Assembly (NCBI RefSeq): GCF_030052815.1
Contig: NW_026614697.1
Span: 1 to 64,000, forward strand
Length of the DNA stretch: 64,000 nucleotides
Direction of reading: 5' to 3'
Source: Hevea brasiliensis
Taxonomy: Eukaryota > Streptophyta > Magnoliopsida > Malpighiales > Euphorbiaceae
Both the position numbers and the translations under genes were made by a program. Of this stretch, positions 1 to 11,425 are shown piece after piece (within the stretch, counting starts at the first letter, position 1; each line of letters begins with the position of its first letter). The notes under the pieces are model-generated. The model ran no database searches. It worked only from the letters and a program-made list of their open reading frames with translations, and was not told the origin of the DNA.

Positions 1-98
1 AAATTGGAGTTTGTTACGAGGATAAATACACGAGGATAAATACATGAAGATGAATATATGATTATCTACACGAGATATACTCTATCACTACTCCATCA
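1..98 (-). mobile_element. End of an A-family copia LTR at the window edge
   Basis: The 98 bases match the last part of the right LTR of element A (52536-52633) and also the left LTR (about 24862-24959). They are followed by TATAC, the same 5-bp target sequence that follows element A at 52634-52638. Small differences shared only with the 52536-52633 copy indicate that this is the duplicated counterpart of that LTR rather than an independent insertion. The rest of the element lies left of the window. Confidence 0.85.
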
Positions 99-395
99 TA
101 TACAAGTTCTTTAATTTCAGTCTACATCTATTTTAAATTCAACAATATATTTCACAGCAAATTGCATTTAGTGTAATCAGTTCACATTTGATTTTAAAAA
201 TTAGAAAGTGCATTTTCTTGATTAAATTAGAAAGTGCATTTTCTTGATTAATATACCTATTATCTGATATGTTCATAAGATTCAATCTGTTAGCTAGTTG
301 ATTGATTTCACAGCAAACACATGGGGCAATGGGAACAAGTCTGAAAGTGAGAATAAAAACAAAAGTACAAATCAGACTAAGGCAATTTCATATTT
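99..395. repeat. Partial unit of the 375-bp tandem repeat
   Basis: The sequence matches 52634-52905 closely, and matches 24378-24680 and the split unit around 16320-16505/24149-24314 less closely. It is the right-hand part of the repeat unit into which A inserted. No gene is seen in it. Confidence 0.75.
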
Positions 396-2435
396 TTTAT
401 ATGTATTTTAGTCAAAATAACATAACTAATAATTGATAAATTACATCATAGGAGATTTCTTTTACAATAAAAATAATTAATTTTATAATAAATAAACTCG
501 ATTTTAAAATCCCATTATTCTCTTCCCCTTTAAATATGGATGAAGACCAGAATCTTGTCATATTTTATTAAATTATTTTTTGATGCATATGTATACCCCA
601 ATTGTCTCCATCATGATGGAATTTCTAATTTGAAATTGTTAACCAATTAATAAACACTAACAAGTGACTATAACTTAAGAGAAGTAGTTTATTAATCAGT
701 TACGATAATTCAATTTAATATTTAAAAAGTTGATTATTGATGACGAATGTAATTTATACGCAGTATTTCTTTTATAGTTAAACAATGAGAGATAACCTTA
801 AAGTAACGAATAATTTTTTATATATTGGTGCTAGGGTGTTGGGTTCCAGTTCCAATCCGGAGTCTATTTAAAAATTATAATCAAATTGAAATTGTAATAT
901 AATTCTAGTTTAATTCTTTATTTTTTTAATTCCGATTCGATTTGGTTTTAGGTTTTTCAATTCTAATCCAGTTTGATATAATTTCAATTTGATTCTTAAT
1001 TTTTTAAAAAAATTTTATACAATTGTTTCCATAAAAAGTCATACTTGAATTAGTATTTAAATTTTTAAAATAAATTGTTAATACATAATATATCATATAA
1101 TATATTTTTTAGCTATTTCTAATCATATTATATAATATGGTACATCATATAATGTAACTTTTATTTATTTAATAGTATGCAATCTTTAACTATAAAATAT
1201 AATTATGAATTAAGCGTATATATAATATAATGATACATTTATAATTAAAAATTATAAGGTAATTTAATATATTTATAACTAAAATTTATAAGAAAAGATA
1301 AAGAAAAAAAATATAATATTAAGTTGTATATAGTCCTTATATATAAACAATAAATATATAATTATATTGAAAATAGAAAACAGATGTATAATTGGATTTC
1401 AATTTGACTTTGATATGATTTTAATTTGATTCTTAATGAAAAATTAAAATCAAATCAAATCATTAAATAAATTTAATTCGATTCAGAACTCAGAAAATCA
1501 TGCACACCCTTAATTAGTGTTGGGCTAGCATTCTTTTTTTATTAGAATTAAGGGAGGCAAACAAGTTGAATAGGACGAATTCAAAATATTTTAAATTCAA
1601 ATCTTATTTTTCTTTCTTACGGATTATTTTTTTCATATATGGGTTTTACTAAGAATTAATGTTTTTTTATTTTGAATTATGAGTTAATATAAATTATTCT
1701 ATAAAAATTTTCAGCCGAATTCAAATAGAAGATTATGAATTTTAAATTAAAATATTAATTTGAAAATTTATTTATTTAATTTTCAAATTAAATTCAAATA
1801 TTTTTAAATTATATTATTCAAAATCAAATATTTTCAAAATAGTTATAAATTTAAATAAATTAGAAATCAAACCATACATTTAATAACTTAGAAATTAAAT
1901 CAGGTCATGGGTTTGTATTTGGGAATTTAGGGATTTTAGAAAAACTTATAGTGTTTAGGATAATTTTATTACCCCAATGATTTTATTATTTTTTTCCAAT
2001 AACTTCTTCATGTTAGCACCCTTTATTCCTGTTAGTATGATTGGAGTTCGCGCACTCAGTTTTGGAGATTTAAATGATATATATTTTTATTTCAGTTTAT
2101 AAGAGTTGAGGTGTGTTATGAAACGTTTATAAAGTTAAGGATGTCGTTAAATTTTTTAAGAAAATTCAGAATAAAATTTTATATTCGGCCTAATTTTAAT
2201 GTTATAATTAAATAGTATTGAAAGGTAAAAATTACATTAAATATTAATAAGATTTTGTAAAATATTTTATTAATATTACAAGCAATTTTATAAATTTTAT
2301 AATGTTTTTCTATTATTAATTATTTTTATTAATCTGAATAAATTTAATATATTTAATTATTTTTCTACTTTTTTTTTTATTTTAACTTTAAGGCCATGAC
2401 TTTGTCTTTAAATGGATCATCATCCATGTTCTTTA
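396..2435. other. AT-rich intergenic DNA
   Basis: About 2 kb of very AT-rich sequence without a credible reading frame. It is duplicated at about 52906-55468, where a 543-bp element interrupts it. The stretch around 850-1500 has degenerate sequence resembling the GGTTCGG-type repeats in that element, for example near 940-1000 and 1400-1490, and may be an old decayed relative. No promoter or RNA gene is recognised. Confidence 0.6.
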
Positions 2436-2735
2436 ATTGCAGGCCATGATTTTCCAAGTCAAAGTCGATCTTTTTGCAAACATTATTATTAATATTAAGG
2501 AAGAAAACAAGAAGGAGGGAAAAGCCGGTCGATGCAAAGCTCGCTCTTGTCTCGTGTGCCTGGACGTTCTTGCACCAAACGTGGAAAAAATGAAAATAAC
2601 AAGGGACCAGGCCGAAGTAATCACAGCCAAGCCAGGCGCGTGCTTTCTCTCCTCAGTTGAACCCTCGCACTATTTAAGACAAATTTTACATCTGTTAAAG
2701 GATCTTTAGCCGACACCCCACAACGCTGCTGTGGA
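2436..2735. other. GC-richer island conserved in both duplicates; possible gene or promoter relic
   Basis: This stretch is clearly less AT-rich than its surroundings and is kept in both duplicates (right copy about 55469-55730). It contains short open frames on both strands that disagree between the copies, so a protein is not supported. A TATTTAAG sequence near 2670 followed by pyrimidine-rich DNA resembles a plant core promoter, but no gene follows. The right copy lacks about 90 bases covering that TATA-like sequence. A remnant promoter or exon of a lost gene is the simplest reading, held with low confidence. Confidence 0.3.
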
Positions 2736-4269
2736 GATAGATTAATTTGGATTTTGATTTCTCTACTATTATATATGAGCTAATTCTTATCTAGGGTGTC
2801 TTTGATATGAACTTGAGATTTTAATTTAATTTATTTTATTTAATTTTTCAATATCAATGCACTAATTTATTGTGGAGTTTAACGCATTTGAATATTTATT
2901 ATTTAAATAATTTTGTTCATTGATTGCCTAGGAAGAGAAGTTTAGTGAATACGAAAGAGCAATAAACAACCTAAGAATAATAGTTGGGGAGGGAGCAAAA
3001 GACTTGACTTGTGAAAATTTATATTAAATGATCATAGGATCTAACGAATTAATTTAAAATTACTATTTTTATTCAGAACCAGGTAATAAATTTTAATTAA
3101 TATATTTAATACAACTCAAGAGAAAATATTAAATAAATTAAATTATTTTTTCTTACATTAGATATTTAAAAGTGAATTATATCAATCAAATAGATTAAAT
3201 TAGATTGGCCCAAATGAAATTAAAATCATTTTGTGCTTATCATTATTAGATTTCGATTGTGTGATTGTGATTATTTTAAATCAATTTTTAAATTTAGTTT
3301 TTTTTATTAATTATTTAATAAATCTTTTTATTTAATAGTTTAAATAATAATAAAATTAAATAAAATTTTGATATTTAATCACATCAATAATTCTCTCATT
3401 ATTATATTATTGATGACTTAAGTTTTTTATATTATCCCTTAAAAAAGATTATTTCTTAGTAATATATGACCATAAAATAAACAGTTAAATGGTAATAATT
3501 AAAATAAATAGTAGCTTTGTGATGGATATTTAATTGATAATTAAATGGTAGTTGATGGCAATAAAATTAATTGTAACAAGTTCCAAGATTCCGCTAATTA
3601 TATGTGGATATATTTTTCAGTCATACATACGAATAGACTAGTTATCTATTTTTTGTAGAGTGGGCACGAGTTGTGACTGCGTTGAACGTTGACTATGCCA
3701 TCGGGGCGGAGACAAAAGATAATTTTTTATAATAAATATATTTTAATGATCAATTATAATGAAATTCACATAATATTTATTCTTATAATAAATCTTTATC
3801 ATAATTAATAATTATAATACAGTCATTGTATAAAGAATTATTATATTTTAAAATTTTTAAGAGATAACGAGATTATAGATGATTTTAACCTCTCAAATAT
3901 TTTTATAATTATTTTAATATATAATAAAATTATTTTTTATTAATTAATTTTTACAAATATGTTTTAACTTTTATAAATATTTTGAAAAAAAATATATTAA
4001 ATAGGTGCCATATATTTTTATTTTTTATTAATTGATCGCTCAAATTTTATATTAATCTCTAATAATTTATACTTTATTATTTAAATTGAAACATTAACAT
4101 TATTTGGTTGTGATTAAATAAGTATAAAAGTTTAATTAAAATTTAATTATTTAAAATTTTTTATTTGTAGTTGTTATTTTATGAAAATTAAATAAAAATT
4201 AATTTAATAATTTTCTATTACATAATTTAAAATTAGATGAGATTTTTTTTTCTTCTAATGATTTCCTAG

Positions 4270-4332
<63 letters not shown>

Positions 4333-6181
4333 AGCTTCGTCTCATTTTGCTTTTTGTCATTTATTTCATTCTAATTAGAAATTATTTTATTTGCACAAGT
4401 ACAAGTAAATAAAATTATTTATCTCAATTCTCATACAAATTTTGAATTGATCAACTTAGATATGTATTTATTTTTATATGATATATTTATTTTATTATTT
4501 TACTAAATTCTAATTTTCATATATTTTTAATTTTAATAATTATTTTTTTTATTTTATGCTATTATGTCATATAATTAGCTATTTTGGATTTATATATTTT
4601 TTCTTTAAATTTGTAAAATTTATATAAGAATTTGACATAAAACTTTGATGTTACTGATTTTTATTTTTTAAATAGTATAATTTATATTATGAAGTTATAT
4701 AATAATTAAAACTATGATTTTATATTACTTATATTTATTATAGAAATTTTATTATAATTCTCCATAAATCAATAAATAATTTTTATAATTTACTATTTTG
4801 TATTATTTTTATCTATTATAAAATATTTATAATCGATGGCCAGTGCCACATGCGAGTGGAAGACGAGGCAGTGTATTTATATTATTATTATTATTAAGGG
4901 ATGCAAGTCGCCAAATTAAAATCATTATGTTCCTTCACAGGTGGTGGCGGTCATCTGCAGGTGTCCTCATCTGGTGGTGGTGGTTAACAGGAATAGTTAT
5001 ATAATACAACGGTAATCTATATAATATGGTAAATAAATAAAAATTATTTTAAAAAATTATAATCACTAGACAACTACTAAATAAAATATACCTTAAATAA
5101 AATATTTAAATTTAAATATTATTTAAAAAAGTTAAAAAAAAATTAATGAGCTGAAGACTAGAATATACAGTTTGTCTGTTGGCTAATTTATATGCTCTAC
5201 TAATATTATTGAATCTTTTAAATTTTTTATATTATTTTTTTTATATAAGTGTTTAATGTTATTTATGTTAAAATATAATATATTAATTTATATTTTATTT
5301 TTGACTTTATTCTCAATTAATGAAATATCATTCTTATTTTATGTAAAAAAAAATAAATTATCATTTAATTAGTAAGATAAGAATACGATGATTTCTTTTT
5401 AATGGAAGGCCATCGAATCTAAACTACAAAATAGTAATATTAATTTGTGCAACTCAAAATAATACGACCATAATAACCCTACTATAAGGAAATTGCTTGC
5501 TTGTTTTGAAATTTTTTTTTTCTACTCAAGCAAACGTAGCGCTTGAAACTCTGCACCATTTTAAATAATTTTTATAGTTGGACATTAAATTTTGTCCGTA
5601 TTTCACTTTCATCATTTAATTTTAATACATTATTAAAAATTTTTAAATTTTAATTTAATTTTATAAAAATCTTTACAACTTACTATAGTAAATTTTAATA
5701 TTAAAAAAGTAATAAAATTATCTTTTTATCTATTTTTTCTCACACTCAAAAAAATATTTTTCGTTTTAACCACAATCTAAACTTATCACAAAAATATTAA
5801 TGCCATTACAATATTTACTTTTTGAAAAGATTTATGATTTATTTTTTATCGAAAAATGTTAAAATTGCATTTGTAAATGTTATACTGTAATTTAGAGGAA
5901 TTCTTTAATATAAAAATCTATAGATTAGAGAGATTTTTTGTTAAATAAAATCAAAATCTAAAATTTTTTTTAGTAACAAATTACCCATTTTAACCTATAG
6001 TTGAACCTATACATAACGTGATTAACAAATCATTGGCCCAATTATTTGCTATGGTTATGGGTACATGTGATTTAACTATAATTATTGACAGGATTTAACT
6101 ACGTTGCTAAGTCAATGTCTAAATTTCATTTTAAAAAAATGAAAATAAAAGATCATTGGCTGTTCAATGAGAATGCTTTTC
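2736..6181. other. AT-rich upstream region of TPS1
   Basis: Intergenic sequence duplicated at about 55731-59001. It has no credible coding frame. A slightly GC-richer patch at about 3655-3715 and another at about 4835-4990 are conserved in the right copy and could be regulatory or relic sequence. A long AT microsatellite lies at 4272-4329. Three short segments here are missing from the right copy (near 4860, 5035 and 5800). Confidence 0.55.
4272..4329. repeat. (AT)n microsatellite
   Basis: Nearly pure AT dinucleotide run of about 58 bp. The corresponding run in the right duplicate (57248-57287) is about 40 bp, so its length has changed since the duplication. Confidence 0.95.
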
Positions 6182-6188
6182 TATAAAT
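6182..6188 (+). promoter_or_regulatory. TATA box of TPS1
   Basis: TATAAAT lies 60 bp before the TPS1 start codon, in a good position for a plant core promoter with a transcription start near 6215 and a 5' leader of roughly 35 bases. The same sequence is present in the right duplicate at 59002-59008, where element F separates it from the TPS2 start codon. Confidence 0.65.
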
Positions 6189-6248
6189 GGCCATGTTTTG
6201 ATCCTTATAACGACCATAAGCAGGCCTTGTCTTCAAATTCTCAAAGAA

Positions 6249-8584
6249 ATGGCAGCGCAAGTAGAGCATTTGGCAAGCAACATGGAGCAAGAGATTTCTC
6301 GTCCATTGGCTTACTTCCCCGCTACCGTGTGGGGCTGTGACTTTGCTTCACTTCCTCTGTTTAACTCCGTAAGCCAACATTCAAACTTTTCTTTTTCTGT
6401 TTAATTACATGTAATATAGATAACTTGTAATTTTTGATAATCGAAATTATAATTAATTATAATTACAGCTGATTGACTCGAAAACTATATTTCTCAACCT
6501 TAATGCAGGAAATTGATTCATATACTAAAAAGGTGGAGGTGCTAAAAGAAAAGGTCAAGGACATGCTAATGTCTTCCAAGAAAGATTTGATCAAGAATAT
6601 TGAGTTTATCAATTTATTATGTCGTCTTGGTATATCATATCATTTTGAAAATGAAATTGAAGAACAACTGAATCACATTTTTAATGTCGTCCACGATAAT
6701 ATTAACGATGACTATGATCTCTATAATGTCGCGCTTTTGTTTCGAGTTTTAAGACAGCATGGATACAAAATATCTTGCAGTAAGTGGCTACTTATGATAA
6801 AAATTTATTTTATTTTATATGTTTTATATTACATCTTACAACTTAGGTCCATTTAGGCAAGAAAAATCTCTCCATACATAAATATATATTATTGCTTAAT
6901 AAAGGTCAATTGTCAAAAGGAAAGACGCAAGAAATAATGTGACCTACTAATTAATAAAGATGGTTGCATGAAGTGGGTGGTGTTGTGATTTGTGAATCAG
7001 ATGTGTTCAAGAAATTCAAGGACAGCGATGGGAAGTTCAATAAAGCCATATCCAATGACGTAAAAGGAATTCTTAGCCTTTACGAAGCGAGCTTTGTGAG
7101 TATGCGTAGAGAAGATATTCTAGATGAAGCAATTGCTTTTGCAAGGCCACTCTTGGAGTCTCTGGCTATGCAATCAAGCCCACATCTGGCAAAACACATA
7201 AATGATGCCTTAAGCATGCCTTTTCACAGAGGCCTGCCACGAGTAGAGGCTAGGAAATTCATCTATTTCTACGAAGAAGAGGAGTCTCACAATGAAACTT
7301 TACTTAAGTTTGCCAAGTTAGATTATAATCGAGTGCAGTTACTGCACAAACAAGAGCTAGGTGTTGTCTCCAGGTACACTTTGTTTGAGAGATCAGAGGG
7401 AGATATTTTTTTATGTGTATATGATATTTACATTCAATATTGTTATTTAATTGTGTGTTTGATCAGGTGGTGGAAAGAATTGGATCTTGCAAAGGGTCTT
7501 CCTTATGTAAGAGACAGAATTGCCGAGGGATTTTTTCAATCAGCTGGAGTTCAATTTGAGCCTGACTTCGCTCTTTCTCGCATACTTTTAACAAAGTGTA
7601 TTCAGATACTGGCATTGGTAGATGATACATACGATTCGTATGGTACACTTCAAGAACTACAATGCTTTACAGATGCACTGGAGAGGTTTCACATCCTTGC
7701 CACCTAATTATTAACCTCTTGTATTATTCATTATGTGTATCAAATTCCTCTTCTGAATCATATTGTCTCTCATTTCCATTTCACAATTCCCAGGGGCAAC
7801 TCTGATCAGCTACCTGCAGATTATCTGAAGATTCTTTACAAGGCGGTCTTAGATTTTTTTGAGGAATTGGGGGATGGCGAAGGCAATGAAGGAAGATCCT
7901 ATTGTATCAATTATACAAAGGAGAGAGTAAGAACTATATCTAGCGCCATGATTTTTGCTATCAATATACAATTAATTAATCAACGAATACGAACCGATTT
8001 TCTTTTCTTTTTTCTTTTTCTTGTTAAATATATGCATGGATTAGTACAAAGAAGTGGTGAGATCTTATCTTGTGGAGGCACAGTGGTTTTATGATGGCCA
8101 TTTGCGACCATTCAATGAGTACATGCATAATGCATTAATCTCATCCTGTTTTTCCCTACTTCCGCCAGTAGTCTTCCTTGGAGTGGAAAAACTTGCAGGG
8201 GTTAAGGAGTTTAAATGGCTAGAAACTAACCCAAAACTTGTTGAAGCTTCCAAATTCTTTGGCCGTTTACTAAATGACATGGTGGCCCGCAAAGATGAAG
8301 AAAAGGAAGGACACTGTTTAGCTGGAAATTGCTACATGAAAGAATATGGTGTCTCAAAAGAGAAGGCGATGGAAGAGCTTCGAAAGATGTGTGACAATGC
8401 ATGGAAGGATATGAATGAGGAGTCCATGAGGCCAACTGCTGTCCCAATGCCTCTTATCACGAGTATAGTAAACCTTGCTCGTATGATGGAAGTTGTTTTC
8501 CAGTACGATGATGGATACACCATCGCCTCAAGCTTGAAGGACCATGTCACCTTAATGTTCGTGGAACCAATACCTGAAGACTGA
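6249..8584 (+). CDS. Terpene synthase, TPS-a type (probable cytosolic sesquiterpene synthase)
   Basis: Six exons fit GT-AG splicing and give an open frame of 551 residues: 6249-6368, 6509-6779, 7001-7373, 7467-7685, 7794-7926, 8045-8584. The enzyme class ionises and cyclises a prenyl diphosphate using Mg2+. Visible landmarks are RPLAYFPATVW near residue 18 (the single-R form of the N-terminal R-x8-W motif), RDR at 270-272, DDTYD at 307-311, and the second metal site NDMVARKDE at 449-457. No transit peptide is evident, so cytosolic farnesyl diphosphate is the likely substrate (inference). Oddities: Gln279 replaces the usual active-site Trp, Ala453 replaces Ser/Thr in the second metal motif, Phe524 sits where Tyr is common, and exon 5 is short (133 bp against the usual 139). 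The final canonical intron is absent, so exon 6 is 540 bp. The product cannot be predicted. A divergent or impaired enzyme is possible. Confidence 0.9.
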
Positions 8585-8670
8585 GATATGTGTGCTTTCT
8601 ATGTTGCTTCTTGATTTTGTTTCCTTCTTATATAGGTGCTATATATAGAAAGTGCAATAGTAGGCACAAT

Positions 8671-8676
8671 AATAAA
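8671..8676 (+). terminator. Polyadenylation signal of TPS1
   Basis: AATAAA lies 87 bp after the TPS1 stop codon, and a second AATAAA lies at 8791. Both are in a T-rich 3' region typical of plant genes. Confidence 0.5.
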
Positions 8677-11380
8677 ATAAATCTGCGCCTTGTCTCAGTC
8701 CAAGAAGATGAAATTTCTTGGCGGAAAATAATTATGAGTATCTCTTTCTTACTGTAATTTATATGCTTGTGGTGAATGAATTCCTCCTATAATAAAATAA
8801 AAAAATGTTGTGCATACCCTTTTTAGGAACTAATTTTGTATTTCAGTCACACTGAATAATTTGTCCATAAATATATATGATTCTAATAACGAGTGAATTA
8901 CAGCCAACAACACTATTACACAATAAATTATTGCCATGGTCACTATTTTAATTGCTATCATCATCACCATTCAATAGTTATTGCTATCATAATCACCTAA
9001 CTATATTATGATGAATTAAAAAAAAGTATTTGATTCATATACAAAATAGATTTCTTTTCACAACTTTTAGTATATATTTATTTTTAAATAAATTAATCTT
9101 AAAATATGATTTTTTTTAATATATTTAGTAGTGAATATTAAAAATTAATTTAATACATTTTAATTATAAAAATATTAAAATAACATAGGTGAAGTTTTAA
9201 TTTCTATATAAATTATTTTTCGTTATTCAACTCTGTTAGGCACTAAATCCGTAAGTAATAGTATTAATTTTAATTTTTTTTTTAAATTTTAATTGAAATT
9301 TAAATTTAAAAATTATAAATAATAGAATTTTCTACTTGATAATATGTGATTCCATCTGAAATCCATTAATACAAAAATATTAAGAAAAAAAAATCTTATT
9401 TAAACTAAATCTGGACCCAAGATACAAATGGATTTTTCTCTCGGGGAAGATTTTGGTAGTCTTCTTGGGCTTGCTGGGTTGGCAGGAATCATGGGCCATC
9501 CTTCATAGGGCTTCGTTGGAGCTTTTAGGGAAAGGAAAACCATGAAATGAAAGACCCAGCCAGAAGACTATGGGATGTATATATATACATATATAAAATT
9601 TACGTTACCTCTTGAAAAAATTCTAAGAACATTTAATCCTATCCTAAAATTTTCATAATATTCTAATAACTAATCGCACAATCCATTGATTTTTAATAGG
9701 ATCAAAAGTAAATTAAATAATATTAATTGAATGAATTTTATTTTATATTTTCTCTATTTATTTTTATTTATCACATTTAGAAAATTAAGGGGTATTAAGT
9801 ATTTTTTCTCTAATTTTATTCTTTATTTCTACTAATTATAATAAATAATTAGGTGAGATAAAAGATAATTTAGTCAATCATTAATATATTTTTATAAAAA
9901 TAAGGTTATCTAATTATTTACTTAATAATTATAAAAATTTAAATGCAGTGAAAAAGTAGTAAATATTTAGAACACATTTTAAAAGAATATATATATATTT
10001 TTTACATATAAGTAATTTTATTTTAAAATAAATTATAATTAAATATTTGAGGTATAGCAACACTCACATATTAGTCTTTCATTTATTTTTAAATAATAAT
10101 TTAGTTCTCAAATTTAAATTTTATTAATAAATTATTTTCCATCATCTAAATCGACCTTTAATTCTGTTAACAACTTTTCAATTTAAAATAATTTGATATT
10201 AAAGTTTTGTCTTATTAATAAAATAGTTATTACGTTGAAAATTTATATTTAATTAATTATTTATTTTATATATAAATAATTATATATATTTTAAAATATT
10301 AAATGTTTCTTATGCTTATAATTATTTAAATATAAAATAGTAAAAATATAAAATATAAAATTTAGATATAAGGATTATTTTATTAATAAAATAAAATTTT
10401 AATATTTAAATTGTTTTAAATTGAAAAATAATTCACGGTAGAGATTAATTTGTTACTAAAATTTAAATTTAAGAACTAAATTATTACTAAAAAACAAATT
10501 AGAAACTGACTTGAAGGTTTTACTACATTTTAAAGATTTAATTATAATTTATCATTTTCTTTTGTAATTTAGTGATTTATTAATTTTAATTTAGTTTGAT
10601 TCAAGATTTAAGAAAGCAAGAGGTCCAATTTGGCCCATTTCAGGCCGAGTTAACTATTAACTAGTCAATAATTTTAAGTTCAAATTTGCCTCATTTGACT
10701 CCAATTTTGATTCATTCCCAGGGTAGGCCAACTTTCGGAGAGAGGGAGAAATCAAAAGTGCCCATTCAATATTATACCACATAAAATGCTTATGTTTATT
10801 TTAAAAGTTTCTAAATCATAAACATTATAAAAAGATATTATTAGATGTCCAAAAAAAGCAAAAAATTCTGCTCCGGATTGTATATAGTGACTCATATTTA
10901 TTAGAATTTGACCTTTTCTTTTGTCTCAGTTCTATGAATTTAATTCTTTTTAGCTCATAAATTTACTTGAATTTAACTTGTTGTAATACTGTTCACCATA
11001 ATTTTTGAGTCCTGAAATTTAACATACCCACGTAATTTTTTGATAAAAGAATACGAACAATGAAGTTGATGAATGTAAAACTGATATATTATTAATGTAA
11101 GCTGTGTTTAATATATACAAAAGTAAAGAACTGTTCGGACTGTTTCAAGTCATTGATGGGATACATTATTTGGTTAGTCAAATACATCTAGCAACTCCTC
11201 TGATTCCTTTAAAAAGAATCAAGACAATAAAATTAGAACCATGTTATTTTAACACTTCCACGCATCAATGGTGCCGAAAAGAAAAAGGATTTCTGTTAGC
11301 ATCCAAATGCAAAATAATCCAATTAACTTCCGTAGTTGACCCATGGCGGCTAAGACTATTCATTTACATTTTCAAGTTTT

Positions 11381-11425
<45 letters not shown>

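Larger units (their letters stand above)
1..6396. repeat. Segmental duplication, left copy (upstream flank and start of TPS1)
   Basis: This block matches 52536-64000 in the same order and orientation, with roughly 2-4% mismatches judged by eye. Position 1 pairs with 52536, and the TPS start codon at 6249 pairs with 63853. The match reaches both window edges on the right-hand copy, so the true ends are not seen. The right copy contains two insertions absent here: a 543-bp DNA element (53602-54144) and copia element F (59052-63830). The left copy holds several short segments missing on the right, and lacks one segment of about 36 bp that the right copy has. The block includes the end of an A-family LTR (1-98), so A was already inserted before the duplication. 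Confidence 0.93.

Noticed and set aside
2437..2709. Open frames of 65-90 residues in the GC-richer island, present in both duplicates
   Set aside because: The two copies differ by frame-disrupting indels and end in different sequences, so selection on a protein is not supported.
6249..6368. Plastid monoterpene or diterpene synthase for TPS1
   Set aside because: There is no transit peptide before the RPLAYFP motif and no RR pair in the N-terminal R-x8-W motif; length and layout fit a cytosolic TPS-a enzyme.
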